Shown: piece by piece, positions 16,680 to 24,947 of the stretch | Layout: every line of letters starts with the position of its first letter | Position numbering within the stretch: position 1 is the stretch's first letter | Assembly: GCA_963710725.1 (NCBI GenBank) | Contig: CAVQBJ010000008.1 | Coordinates: 186,001-250,000 of the forward strand | Direction: 5' to 3' | DNA: 64,000 bases | Source of the DNA: CAVQBJ01 sp963710725 | GTDB taxonomy: Bacteria; Actinomycetota; Thermoleophilia; Solirubrobacterales; Solirubrobacteraceae | Notes under the pieces: model-generated | The model's database searches: none | Seen by the model: the letters and a program-made list of their open reading frames with translations, nothing else | Told to the model about the DNA's origin: nothing | Translations under genes and position numbers: made by a program

Positions 16680-17678
16680 ATGGATCTGACGGCACTGACC
16701 GAGACGCTCGCCGAGCGCGGCGAGCCGCGCTTCCGGGCCGAGCAGGTGTGGCGCTGGCTGGCGCAGGGCGCCGTCTCCTACAGCGAGATGACCAACGTGC
16801 CGCTCGCCCTGCGCGAGGCCCTGGCCGCGACGCTGCCGCTGTCGACACTCACGCTCCGCGGCGAACAGCTCGCCTCCGACGGCACCGTGAAGGCGCTCCT
16901 GAGCACCACCGACGGACGGCCGCTGGAGACCGTCCTCATGCGCTACCGCGACGGGCGCCGCTCGATCTGCGTCTCCTCACAGTCGGGCTGCCCGCTCACC
17001 TGCACGTTCTGCGCCACCGGCGCGATGCGCTTCGGACGCAACCTCACGGCCGGCGAGATCCTCGATCAGGTCCTGCACTTCCGCCGCCGCGACGCGGCGT
17101 CGGCGCCCAACCACCTCGTGTTCATGGGGATGGGCGAGCCGATGCTCAATCTCGACAGCGTGCTCGCCGCGTGCGAGCGGCTGCCCGATCTCGGGATCAC
17201 GCACCGGCGCACCGCGATCTCGACGGTCGGCTGGATCCCGGGGATCGAGCGCCTCGCGGCCACCGACATGCCGCTGCGCCTCGCCCTCTCGCTGCACGCA
17301 CCGGAGGACGCGCTGCGCTCGGAGCTGATGCCGGTCAACGACCGCTACCCGCTCGCCGACGTGCTGACGGCGTGCCGCGACTACTACGCGCGCCGGCGCC
17401 GCCGCGTGTTCGTCGAGTACGTGATGCTCGCCGGCGTCAACGACCGCTACGAGCAGGCACTGGAGCTGGCGCGCGTGCTCGACCCACGGATCTTCAAGGT
17501 CAACCTCATCCCCTACAACCCGACCGGCTCGCCATACGACGGCTCGGGGCGTGAGGCGATCGCCGCCTTCAAGGCGGCCCTGGAGGAGCGCGGGATGCCG
17601 GCCACGGTGCGCCTCACGCGAGGCCGCGACATCGATGCCGCCTGCGGTCAGCTCGCCGGGCGCACCGAGGCGGCCTGA
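16680..17678 (+). CDS. rlmN: 23S rRNA (adenine-2503-C2)-methyltransferase, radical SAM
   Basis: Radical SAM enzyme that methylates A2503 of 23S rRNA and A37 of some tRNAs. The 332-residue product has the iron-sulfur motif CPLTCTFC, the GMGEP motif in FMGMGEPMLN and a conserved Cys near the C-terminus in DAACGQL, the site of the protein-RNA thioether. It is divergent from rluB across only 23 nt. Its 3' end overlaps the convergent kinase gene by 31 nt. Confidence 0.96.
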   Translation: MDLTALTETLAERGEPRFRAEQVWRWLAQGAVSYSEMTNVPLALREALAATLPLSTLTLRGEQLASDGTVKALLSTTDGRPLETVLMRYRDGRRSICVSSQSGCPLTCTFCATGAMRFGRNLTAGEILDQVLHFRRRDAASAPNHLVFMGMGEPMLNLDSVLAACERLPDLGITHRRTAISTVGWIPGIERLAATDMPLRLALSLHAPEDALRSELMPVNDRYPLADVLTACRDYYARRRRRVFVEYVMLAGVNDRYEQALELARVLDPRIFKVNLIPYNPTGSPYDGSGREAIAAFKAALEERGMPATVRLTRGRDIDAACGQLAGRTEAA

Positions 17679-18946
17679 GGGGAGCTCGCGGCGCCGATCG
17701 TCCGCAGCGCGAGCTCTGCGAACAGCTCGGCTCGGTCGATGTCCCCGGGACCGTAGGACCGTCCGCCGCGGCGATCGAGCAGCGAGAGGACCCCGACGGG
17801 GACGCCCGCCCGGACGAGCGGGACGACGAGCATCGTGTGCGGGACATAGCCGGTGCCGCGCGCGACGGCGGCGGCGAAGCGGTCGTCCGCGCGGCAGTCC
17901 GGGACGGCCTGCGGCTCGCCCCGGGCCGCGACGGCGCCCGCGATGCCGACGCCGGGCGGGAGCCGCATCCCGATGACCTCCCGCGCGCCCGCGCCCCACG
18001 CCGACTCGTACACGAGCTCACCGCTGTCGCGATCGACGAGCGCGATCGACGCCGCGGCCGCCTCGAAGACGCCGGCCGCGGTCTGAACGACGGCCTCGAT
18101 CAGCGAGCGATCGACGCCGTCGTCGATGCTCGCCGCGAGCGACAGTCCCCCGTGCTCGCGCAGCGGCGCCCCGACCGCGTCCGCGAGCGCCTCGGCCGAG
18201 GCGATCCGCCGCTCCGGAGCGAGCTCGAGCCCGTGGCGCAGGGCCTGCTCGAGCTCCGGGGTGACGTCGGCGACGGTGCTCGCGAGCGCGGTCGGCTCGC
18301 CGAAGACCGGCGGCTCACCGCGGAGCAGATGCCAGGCGGTCGCGGCCAGCGAATACACGTCGCTGCGCACCGAGACCATCCCGCCGCTGAACACCTCGGG
18401 CGCCATGAAGCCGGGCGTCCCCATGCGCGCCACCCCGACCCCGCCGGCGTCGAGCGCGGTCGCCGCCCCGAAGTCGACGAGGACGACGCCGTCGGGCCCG
18501 CAGATGAGGTTCTGCGGCTTGACGTCGCCGTGCACGATCTGCTGCTCGTGGGTGTACTGAAGCGCCTCGCACGACTGGCGCACCCACTCGAGGACGTCGG
18601 CGGCGGGCAGGCCGGGGGCCCCGCGATCCCACAGCATCCGGCCGAGGTCGGTGCCGCTCACCAGGTCCATGACGATGCAGTAGGTCCCGGTCTCGTCCTC
18701 GAAGTGGTCGAGCACCTTCACGACCCGGGGATGCTCGAGGCCGAGCAGCAGGCGAGCCTCGATCTCGAAGCGCGCGCTCGTGTCCGGCTGCAGCATGCGC
18801 TTGATCGCCACCTCCCGCACGCCGTCGCCGTCGTCCGTCGCGGCGCGGTAGACGGCGCCGGTGGCCCCCGGCGCCAACGCCGCCAGGATCCGGTAGCCCC
18901 CGAGCGTTTGCCCCGGCAGGACGCCGGTGATGCTCGGGGTGGCCAC
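17648..18946 (-). CDS. Ser/Thr protein kinase with C-terminal GAF-like domain
   Basis: Eukaryotic-type kinase, 432 residues, apparently soluble. The catalytic Lys is K49 in EVAIKRML; the catalytic loop is HGDVKPQN (residues 139-146, HGD where most have HRD); DFG is at 158-160 and GTPGFMAPE follows. Residues 270-420 look like a GAF sensor with a closing motif PLVRAGVPVGVLSLLD. No transmembrane segment is visible, unlike most PknB-type kinases. The GTG at 18946 follows TACTCT by 6 nt; an upstream ATG would run into the divergent gene. Its probable partner is the FHA-ABC protein next door. Confidence 0.87.
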   Translation of the reverse strand: MATPSITGVLPGQTLGGYRILAALAPGATGAVYRAATDDGDGVREVAIKRMLQPDTSARFEIEARLLLGLEHPRVVKVLDHFEDETGTYCIVMDLVSGTDLGRMLWDRGAPGLPAADVLEWVRQSCEALQYTHEQQIVHGDVKPQNLICGPDGVVLVDFGAATALDAGGVGVARMGTPGFMAPEVFSGGMVSVRSDVYSLAATAWHLLRGEPPVFGEPTALASTVADVTPELEQALRHGLELAPERRIASAEALADAVGAPLREHGGLSLAASIDDGVDRSLIEAVVQTAAGVFEAAAASIALVDRDSGELVYESAWGAGAREVIGMRLPPGVGIAGAVAARGEPQAVPDCRADDRFAAAVARGTGYVPHTMLVVPLVRAGVPVGVLSLLDRRGGRSYGPGDIDRAELFAELALRTIGAASSPQAASVRPAS

Positions 18947-18952
18947 GGTGTC

Positions 18953-18958
18953 AGAGTA
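18953..18958 (-). promoter_or_regulatory. Candidate -10 of the kinase gene (TACTCT)
   Basis: TACTCT ends 6 nt before the GTG start, without a Shine-Dalgarno sequence. The -35 is weak. Confidence 0.3.
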
Positions 18959-18999
18959 ACCAGCACCCTGGCCGAAAGCGACCGTGCCGGCGGGGCTGA

Positions 19000-19005
19000 C
19001 ACAAT
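19000..19005 (+). promoter_or_regulatory. Candidate -10 of the FHA-ABC gene (CACAAT)
   Basis: CACAAT ends 8 nt before the ATG at 19014. It lies in the 67-nt divergent gap shared with the kinase. Confidence 0.3.
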
Positions 19006-19013
19006 CCGCGGCC

Positions 19014-21503
19014 ATGGCCGCAACGGATATCGCGGTGAGCGTCAACGGCCGGGAGGGCATCTTCAGCGCGGCGCTCGGCGAGATCAGCTTCGGCCGCGAC
19101 GACAGCTGCGTCGTGCGCCTCGCGCTCGAGCACGTCGGTCCTCGCCATCTCCTGCTGCGCTGCGACGCCGACGGCTGGATCGTCGAGAGCCTGGATCCGG
19201 CGCACGGGGTGTTCCTCGACGGACAGCAGATCACGCGTCTGCCGATCGCCGGGTCGCTGCCGCTGCGCCTCGGCGATCCGCACGACGGCCCGCTCGTCGA
19301 GCTGGCGCCGGCCTCGACCCGAACCCTCGATCAGCTGACGCGCGATTTCGACGGCGCCCAGGCGGTCCTCGACGGCGACGCGACCGCGCGCCCGCGGCCC
19401 GATCCGGGTGCTCCGGGCGGCACCTTCGCGCTCACCGCGCCGATCGTGCGCATCGGTCGCGATCCGACGAGCAACATCGTCGTCGAGGACCTGCTCGTGT
19501 CCCGGCGCCATGCCGAGCTGCGCCGGGGCGAGGGCGGACGCTACGACATCGTCGACCTCGACAGCCACAACGGTACGTTCGTCAACGGTCATCGCATCAC
19601 GCGCCAGACGCTCGCGCCGCTCGACGTGATCCTCGTCGGCAGTCACGCCTACCGGCTCGTCGACGACGAGCTGCAGCCGGTCGCCGACAGCGGGGACGTC
19701 GCCTACGCCGCCGTCGGCCTGTCGGTGCGCCTGGCCGACGGCACGGTGCTCCTCGACGACGTGAGCTTCTCGCTCGAGCCTCGCTCGATGCTCGCCGTGA
19801 TCGGCCCGTCCGGGTCGGGCAAGTCGACGCTCATGAACGCGCTCACCGGGTTTCGCTTCGCCACCGACGGCGACGTGCGCTACGGCGACCAGAGCCTGTA
19901 CCGCAACTACGACGCGCTGCGACGGCGCATCGGCTTCGTGCCCCAGGACGACGTCGTGCACACCGAGCTCACGGCGCGCGAGGCGCTCACCTACGCGGCG
20001 GCCCTGCGCTTCGCGGCCGACACCGACGCGTCCGAGCGCCGCCGGCGCGTGCAGGACGTCATCGACGAGCTCGGACTCGATCACCGCGCCGACATCCCGG
20101 TCGGGCAGCTCTCGGGTGGGCAACGCAAGCGCGTGAGCGTTGCCCTCGAGCTGCTCAGCGAGCCGGCGCTGCTGTTCCTCGACGAGCCGACGTCCGGCCT
20201 GGACCCGAACTACGAGCGCGGCGTCATGGAGATCCTGCGCGCGCTCGCCGACCGCGGCCGGACCGTCGTCGTCATCACCCACAGCACCCAGAGCCTGCGG
20301 CTGTGCGACCGCGTGCTCGTGCTCGCGCCGGGCGGCAAGCTCGCGTACTTCGGGCCACCGCAGCTCGTGGCCGCGTACTTCGAGCGGCGCGAGTACGCCG
20401 AGGTCTTCAGCGAGCTCGACGAGCATCCCGAGACCGACTGGGGCGCGCGCTTCCGCGCCCACCCCGCCTATGAGCAGTACGTGCGGCGGGGCGGAGTCGC
20501 CGCGGCCGCGGCGAGCGACGAGAGCGATGGGCCAGCGCCCGCGGGGCCGCCGGCGGCGGCCGTCGCCGCCGCCCACGCACCGAGCTCGCGCGGGTGGCTC
20601 AAGCAGTACGTGACGCTCACGCGCCGCTCCTTCGCGGTCCTCGCGTCGGACCGGCGCAACCTCGCGCTCGTCCTCGCGCAGGCCCCCGTGCTCGGCCTGC
20701 TGATGCTCGTCGCGCTGCCCTCGGGCGAGCTCGCGCCGGCGCCCGCCTCGCAGCTGCGGCTCATCTCCCAGGCGAGCCTCGTGCTGCTCGTGGTCGTGCT
20801 CGGCGTCACCTGGCTGGGGATGTCCAACGCGGTGCGCGAGATCGCCAAGGAGCTCCCGATCTTCCGGCGCGAGCGAGCCGGCGGCCTGTCGATCTCGGCC
20901 TACGTGGCCTCGAAGGCCACGACGCTCGGCGTCGTCACCGTCTTCCAGGCGGCCGTGCTCGTCGCGCTCGCGACCGCCGACCAGGGCGGCCCGGTCTACG
21001 CGTCGATCCTCGGCTGGCCGATCGGCGAGCTGATCCTCGGCGCCGCCCTCGCGGGCATCGCAGCGATGTGCATCGGGCTGCTCATCTCGGCGCTCGCGCG
21101 GACCTCGGATCGCGCCACCACCATCCTCCCGGTCGTGCTCGTCTTCCAGCTCGTGCTCGCCCTCGGCGGCGTGTTCCCCCAGATCGGCAACAAGCCCGTG
21201 CTCAAGCAGCTCGGGTACGTGTCGAGCGCGCGCTGGGGATTCGCCATCGTGGCGTCGACGAGCGATCTGAACAACCTCCAGGCGCTCACCGGCGTGCTCA
21301 CGCGCACGCCGTCGGTGAACCTGCGCGATCCGGCACCCCTGTTCACCGCCCTGGCCACCGGCGATCGGGGCGACCCGAGCTGGGATCACACGGCTGCCGC
21401 CTGGTGGAAGGACGCCGCCGCGCTGCTGGCGATCGCCGCGGTCGCGCTCGCCGCCACCGGCCTGGCCCTGCGGCGCATCGATCCGGGGCGAAGAGCTGGC
21501 TGA
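19014..21503 (+). CDS. FHA-FHA-ABC exporter, Rv1747-like
   Basis: Single-chain half-transporter of 829 residues. Order: a degenerate FHA domain (about 10-100), a clear FHA domain (about 140-215: IGRDPTSN, SRRHAEL, DSHNGTFVNG), an ABCG-like ATPase with GPSGSGKST, LSGGQRKRVS and LLFLDEPTSGLD, a Pro/Ala linker, and an ABC-2 membrane domain with about six helices. FHA domains bind phosphothreonine. In Mycobacterium tuberculosis the homologous Rv1747 is controlled by its neighbour kinase PknF, so the divergent kinase here is probably the regulator. The cargo is unknown; cell-envelope lipid or glycolipid is the best guess. The ATG at 19014 is preferred over 18984. Confidence 0.88.
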   Translation: MAATDIAVSVNGREGIFSAALGEISFGRDDSCVVRLALEHVGPRHLLLRCDADGWIVESLDPAHGVFLDGQQITRLPIAGSLPLRLGDPHDGPLVELAPASTRTLDQLTRDFDGAQAVLDGDATARPRPDPGAPGGTFALTAPIVRIGRDPTSNIVVEDLLVSRRHAELRRGEGGRYDIVDLDSHNGTFVNGHRITRQTLAPLDVILVGSHAYRLVDDELQPVADSGDVAYAAVGLSVRLADGTVLLDDVSFSLEPRSMLAVIGPSGSGKSTLMNALTGFRFATDGDVRYGDQSLYRNYDALRRRIGFVPQDDVVHTELTAREALTYAAALRFAADTDASERRRRVQDVIDELGLDHRADIPVGQLSGGQRKRVSVALELLSEPALLFLDEPTSGLDPNYERGVMEILRALADRGRTVVVITHSTQSLRLCDRVLVLAPGGKLAYFGPPQLVAAYFERREYAEVFSELDEHPETDWGARFRAHPAYEQYVRRGGVAAAAASDESDGPAPAGPPAAAVAAAHAPSSRGWLKQYVTLTRRSFAVLASDRRNLALVLAQAPVLGLLMLVALPSGELAPAPASQLRLISQASLVLLVVVLGVTWLGMSNAVREIAKELPIFRRERAGGLSISAYVASKATTLGVVTVFQAAVLVALATADQGGPVYASILGWPIGELILGAALAGIAAMCIGLLISALARTSDRATTILPVVLVFQLVLALGGVFPQIGNKPVLKQLGYVSSARWGFAIVASTSDLNNLQALTGVLTRTPSVNLRDPAPLFTALATGDRGDPSWDHTAAAWWKDAAALLAIAAVALAATGLALRRIDPGRRAG

Positions 21504-21528
21504 GCGCCGCCGATCGACGCGCCGGGCG

Positions 21529-22479
21529 ATGGGCGCGGCGCTCGGCATCGCCTTGGCCGCCTCCGTGTGCGCGGGTTGCGGCAGCGCGGCGCCGCTCGCC
21601 GGCTTCCCGCCGGCCCGCCCGGTGGCGTCGGTCGGCCGGTCGCCGTGGACCGCGATCGCCGACGGGATGCCGGCCCACCTCGATCTCGCGTCGCCCGACG
21701 TCTGCGGTCGTGGCACGCCGAGCTGCATGGATGCCGTCGTCGCCGAGATGACGCGGCGCCTCGCTCCGCTGGCCGCGAGCTGCAGCCACCTCGCCCCGTT
21801 CGCGCTCATGTACCGGCAGGTATCGATCGAGGTCGGGCGCAGCGTGCGCCTGCACCGCTACCAGCAGCCGGCGTACGTCGCACACCTGGACGCCGTCTTC
21901 TCGACGCTCTACTACCGCGCGATCGATGAGTGGCGCAGCGGCGATCGGAACGCCGTGCCGAAGGCGTGGCAGGTCGCGTTCGCCGCCGCCGACGACCACC
22001 GCGTCAGCGCGCTCGGCGACATGCTGCTCGGCATGAACGCCCACGTCAGCCGCGACCTCGCGTACGCGATCGCCGGTGTCGGCCTGCGCCACTCAGATGG
22101 CAGCGACGCGACCGCGGACGTCATCGCGGTCAATAACGACATCAACCGCGCGCAGGGCCCGACCCTGCTCGCGGTCGCGCGGCGCTTCGACCCGTCGGTG
22201 GCGACGGTGAGCAGCCTCGGCAGCCGGCTTGTCGATCCGAGTCAGATCGCGTCGATCATCGCGCAGTGGCGGCTCGAGTCGATCCGTAACGCGGAGAAGC
22301 TGATCGCGGCGAAGGCGCGTTCGCGCGCCGCCCTGGAGCAGGTGGAGACGACGATCGACGACAACGCGACGGTGCGCGCGCTCATCATCGAGCAGCTGAC
22401 CGCCTACCGGAACCCGGCGGACGCGCTCGCCCGCGATCGCTACTGCGAGCGCACCGAGCCGACGCTCCCGCGGCCCTGA
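21529..22479 (+). CDS. DUF5995 family protein, putative lipoprotein
   Basis: A 316-residue protein of unknown function. The core (about residues 90-230) has the pattern I associate with DUF5995: FALMYRQV, HLDAVFSTLYYRAIDEW, PKAWQVAF and LLGMNAHVSRDLAYAI. The N-terminus is hydrophobic and ends in VCAGCGS, resembling a lipoprotein signal, although the lipobox is not canonical. It starts 25 nt after the FHA-ABC gene and may be cotranscribed with it. Confidence 0.7.
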   Translation: MGAALGIALAASVCAGCGSAAPLAGFPPARPVASVGRSPWTAIADGMPAHLDLASPDVCGRGTPSCMDAVVAEMTRRLAPLAASCSHLAPFALMYRQVSIEVGRSVRLHRYQQPAYVAHLDAVFSTLYYRAIDEWRSGDRNAVPKAWQVAFAAADDHRVSALGDMLLGMNAHVSRDLAYAIAGVGLRHSDGSDATADVIAVNNDINRAQGPTLLAVARRFDPSVATVSSLGSRLVDPSQIASIIAQWRLESIRNAEKLIAAKARSRAALEQVETTIDDNATVRALIIEQLTAYRNPADALARDRYCERTEPTLPRP

Positions 22480-22485
22480 GGAGCC

Positions 22486-23109
22486 CTATCCCTCGGGCGC
22501 CGGACCGCCGCCCGAGCGCGCCTCACCGGCCCGCAGCAGGCGGTCGCGCAGCTCGGCCTGCTCCTCGGGGGTCGGATCCCACTGCGCGACCTCGGGCAGC
22601 TCCTCGAGCGAACGCAGTCCGAACAACTTCAGGAAAAGGGGGGTCGTGCGGTAGATGACCGCCCCGAACTGCGACCGGCCAGCCTCCTCGATCAGCCCGC
22701 GTTCGAGCAGCGACGCGGTGGCCGAGTCCGCGCTCACGCCGCGGATGCGGGTGATCTCGGGGCGGGAGACGGGCTGCAGGTAGGCGACGATCGCCAGCGT
22801 CTCGGCCTGCGCGGGGGACAACGATGCGACGCGCGGCCTGCTGAACAGGCGCCGTGCGGCGTCCTCGGCGATCGGATCGGTGGCGAGCGTGATGCCGCCG
22901 GCGACCTCGCGCAGCTGCAGGCCGCGAGCGCCGCCCGAGAGCTGTGCGTGCAGCGCGCCGAGCGCCGCGGTGACCTGCTCGGCCTCGGTCTCGGTCGCCT
23001 CGGCCAGCTCGGCAACGCTGAGCGGGTCGGGCGCGAGGAACAGCAGCGCCTCGACCACGCGCACGAGCGCGGCGTCCTCCTCGGGCCGCGGCGGCGCGCC
23101 CTCGAGCAT
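22486..23109 (-). CDS. scpB: Segregation and condensation protein B
   Basis: Winged-helix kleisin-interacting subunit of the SMC-ScpAB condensin, acting on the nucleoid. Conserved parts are VVEALLFLAPDPLSVAELA, SLSPAQAETLAIVAYLQPVS and FGLRSLEELPE. The start at 23109 has GAGG about 10 nt upstream and begins 25 nt after the scpA stop. An in-frame start at 23181 would overlap scpA by 47 nt and is less likely. The length of 207 residues is normal. Confidence 0.93.
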   Translation of the reverse strand: MLEGAPPRPEEDAALVRVVEALLFLAPDPLSVAELAEATETEAEQVTAALGALHAQLSGGARGLQLREVAGGITLATDPIAEDAARRLFSRPRVASLSPAQAETLAIVAYLQPVSRPEITRIRGVSADSATASLLERGLIEEAGRSQFGAVIYRTTPLFLKLFGLRSLEELPEVAQWDPTPEEQAELRDRLLRAGEARSGGGPAPEG

Positions 23110-23134
23110 CAGCGTCGGACCTCGCCGTCGTTGC

Positions 23135-23917
23135 TCACGAGCCGAGCTCCGATCGGCCTGCGGCCACCCCGACCCGCGCACCCGCCGGGCCGGCGACCGG
23201 GCTCACGGCGATCGGCGCGAACGGGGCCTCCTGCTCCCAGCTGGCCTCGCCGCGCTTGTAGAGCTCGAGCAGCGCGAACAGCGTGACGGCGACCGTCATG
23301 CGATCGGCGCCGCGCACCGCCTCGTCGAAATCGAAGCGTCCCCGTCGCAGCAGCTCGCGCAGCCGCGTCAGACGCTCGGCGACGCTCACCCGCGGCGCGC
23401 CCATGTGGCGCAGGCTGATCGTCGGCGGCATCCGCAGCAGGCCGCCGAGGGCGCGTCCGAGCACCGCCGGGTCGTAGCGGCGTTCCTCGGACGCCGTCTC
23501 CTCCATCGCGCGGCGCAGCGGCGCGGGCACCGGTGCCGAGCGATAGCGCACGCCCTCCTCCGCGGCGAGCCGGCGCTCCAGGTAGGCGGCGGCTCCGCGG
23601 TAGCGGCGGGCCTCGAGCATCCGCGCCAGCAGCTCCTCGGCCGCCTCGCCGGGCTCGAGATCGAGCAGCTCCTCTTCGTCGGCGCTCAGCATGAGGCGCG
23701 ACTTGAGCTCCAGGAGGGCGGCGACGAGCACGATGAACTCGGTGGCCGTCTCGAGATCGAGCTCGCCGCGACTCTCGAGGTGGTCGAGGTAGGCGAGCAC
23801 GACGTCGGCGAGCTCGAGCTCGAGCAGGTCGACCTCCTCGCGCAGCACGAGCGCGAGGAGCAGATCGAACGGCCCGGTGAACACATCCAGGTCCAGCTGC
23901 AGCGCGGCGAGGGTCAT
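23135..23917 (-). CDS. scpA: Segregation and condensation protein A (kleisin)
   Basis: Kleisin subunit that bridges the SMC heads. The 260-residue product has the N-terminal motif FTGPFDLLLALV with EEVDLLEL, the helical FIVLVAALLELKSRLML and a C-terminal winged helix ending FALLELYKRGE. TACGGT lies 6 nt before the ATG, and trpS ends 17 nt upstream of the start. Confidence 0.94.
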   Translation of the reverse strand: MTLAALQLDLDVFTGPFDLLLALVLREEVDLLELELADVVLAYLDHLESRGELDLETATEFIVLVAALLELKSRLMLSADEEELLDLEPGEAAEELLARMLEARRYRGAAAYLERRLAAEEGVRYRSAPVPAPLRRAMEETASEERRYDPAVLGRALGGLLRMPPTISLRHMGAPRVSVAERLTRLRELLRRGRFDFDEAVRGADRMTVAVTLFALLELYKRGEASWEQEAPFAPIAVSPVAGPAGARVGVAAGRSELGS

Positions 23918-23923
23918 CGGAGG

Positions 23924-23929
23924 ACCGTA
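23924..23929 (-). promoter_or_regulatory. Candidate -10 of scpA (TACGGT)
   Basis: TACGGT ends 6 nt before the scpA ATG, in the short gap after trpS. The same hexamer serves mraZ. Confidence 0.35.
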
Positions 23930-23933
23930 GCGC

Positions 23934-24947
23934 CTATGCCCGACGGGGTACGCCGACGCCCATCCGCTCGCGCACGTCGGCGAGCGTCGCCGTCGCGATC
24001 GCCCGCGCGCGCTCGCCGCCGACGGCGAGGATCCGCTCGAGCTCGTCGGTATCGGCGCGGAGCTCGCGAGCGCGCTCGCGCACGGGCTCGAGGCGGCCGA
24101 TCACGGCGCTCGCGACGGCGGCCTTGAGGTCGCCGTAGCGGGCGTCGGCCATCTCGGCCTCGATCGCCTCGGGCGTGGCGCCCCGCACGGCGGCGAGGAT
24201 CTCGATCAGGTTGGTCACGCCAGGCTTGTCCGGGCCGCGGCGGACCTCGCTGCCGGAGTCGGTGACCGCGCGCTTGAACTTCTTCTCGATCGCCGCCGGC
24301 TCGTCGGTGACGTACACGGTGCCCTCGGCACTGCCGCCGGTGGTGGACATCTTGTTCTCGGGATGCTGCAGGTCCATGATGCGGGCGCCGACGGCCGGGA
24401 TGCGGTGCTCCGGAACCACGAAGGTCTCGCCGAAGCGGGCGTTGAAGCGCTGGGCGATGTCGCGCATGAGCTCGACGTGCTGGCGCTGGTCGTCACCCAC
24501 CGGTACCTCCTGCGCCTGGTACGCGAGCACGTCGGAGGCCATCAGCACCGGGTAGAAGAACAGCCCGGCCGAGGCGAGATCCCGCTGGGAGCCGGTCTTC
24601 TCCTTGAACTGATGCATCCGATTGAGATCGCCGAAGGAGGTCACGTTGGCGAGCAGCCAGGTGAGCTCGGTGTGCGCGGGCACGTCGCTCTGGCGGAAGA
24701 GCACGGAGCGCTCCGGGTCCAGTCCGGCCGCGAGCAGCACCGCGAGCAGGTCGTACAACCCCTCGCGCAGTTCCTGGGGCTCATACGGCTTGGTGAGGGC
24801 GTGCAGATCGACGATGCAATAGATCCCCTCGCCTCGTTCCTGACCGGCGACGTATTGGGCGATCGCCCCGATGAAGTTGCCGAGATGCTTACGCCCGGTG
24901 GGCTGGATGCCCGAGAAGATGCGCAGCGGCGCGTCGGGCTGCGTCAC
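23934..24947 (-). CDS. trpS: Tryptophanyl-tRNA synthetase
   Basis: Class I synthetase charging tRNA-Trp, 337 residues. The HIGH-type motif appears as PTGRKHLGN and the KMSKS-type loop as NKMSTTGG. Trp-binding and dimer segments such as GIYCIVDLHAL and MHQFKEKTG are present. The GTG start overlaps the gcvPB stop as GTGA, so it is translationally coupled to the glycine cleavage genes, an odd metabolic partner. The open frame runs far upstream but only this start fits the domain. Confidence 0.95.
   Translation of the reverse strand: MTQPDAPLRIFSGIQPTGRKHLGNFIGAIAQYVAGQERGEGIYCIVDLHALTKPYEPQELREGLYDLLAVLLAAGLDPERSVLFRQSDVPAHTELTWLLANVTSFGDLNRMHQFKEKTGSQRDLASAGLFFYPVLMASDVLAYQAQEVPVGDDQRQHVELMRDIAQRFNARFGETFVVPEHRIPAVGARIMDLQHPENKMSTTGGSAEGTVYVTDEPAAIEKKFKRAVTDSGSEVRRGPDKPGVTNLIEILAAVRGATPEAIEAEMADARYGDLKAAVASAVIGRLEPVRERARELRADTDELERILAVGGERARAIATATLADVRERMGVGVPRRA

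Noticed and set aside
17837..20473. An 878-codon open frame spanning the kinase and FHA-ABC genes
   Set aside because: Composition-driven frame across two genes with unmistakable motifs in other frames; its product is Arg/Pro-rich and shows no domain.
18951..21809. A 952-codon minus-strand frame opposite the FHA-ABC gene
   Set aside because: Antisense of a well-defined transporter; the absence of stops follows from GC content.
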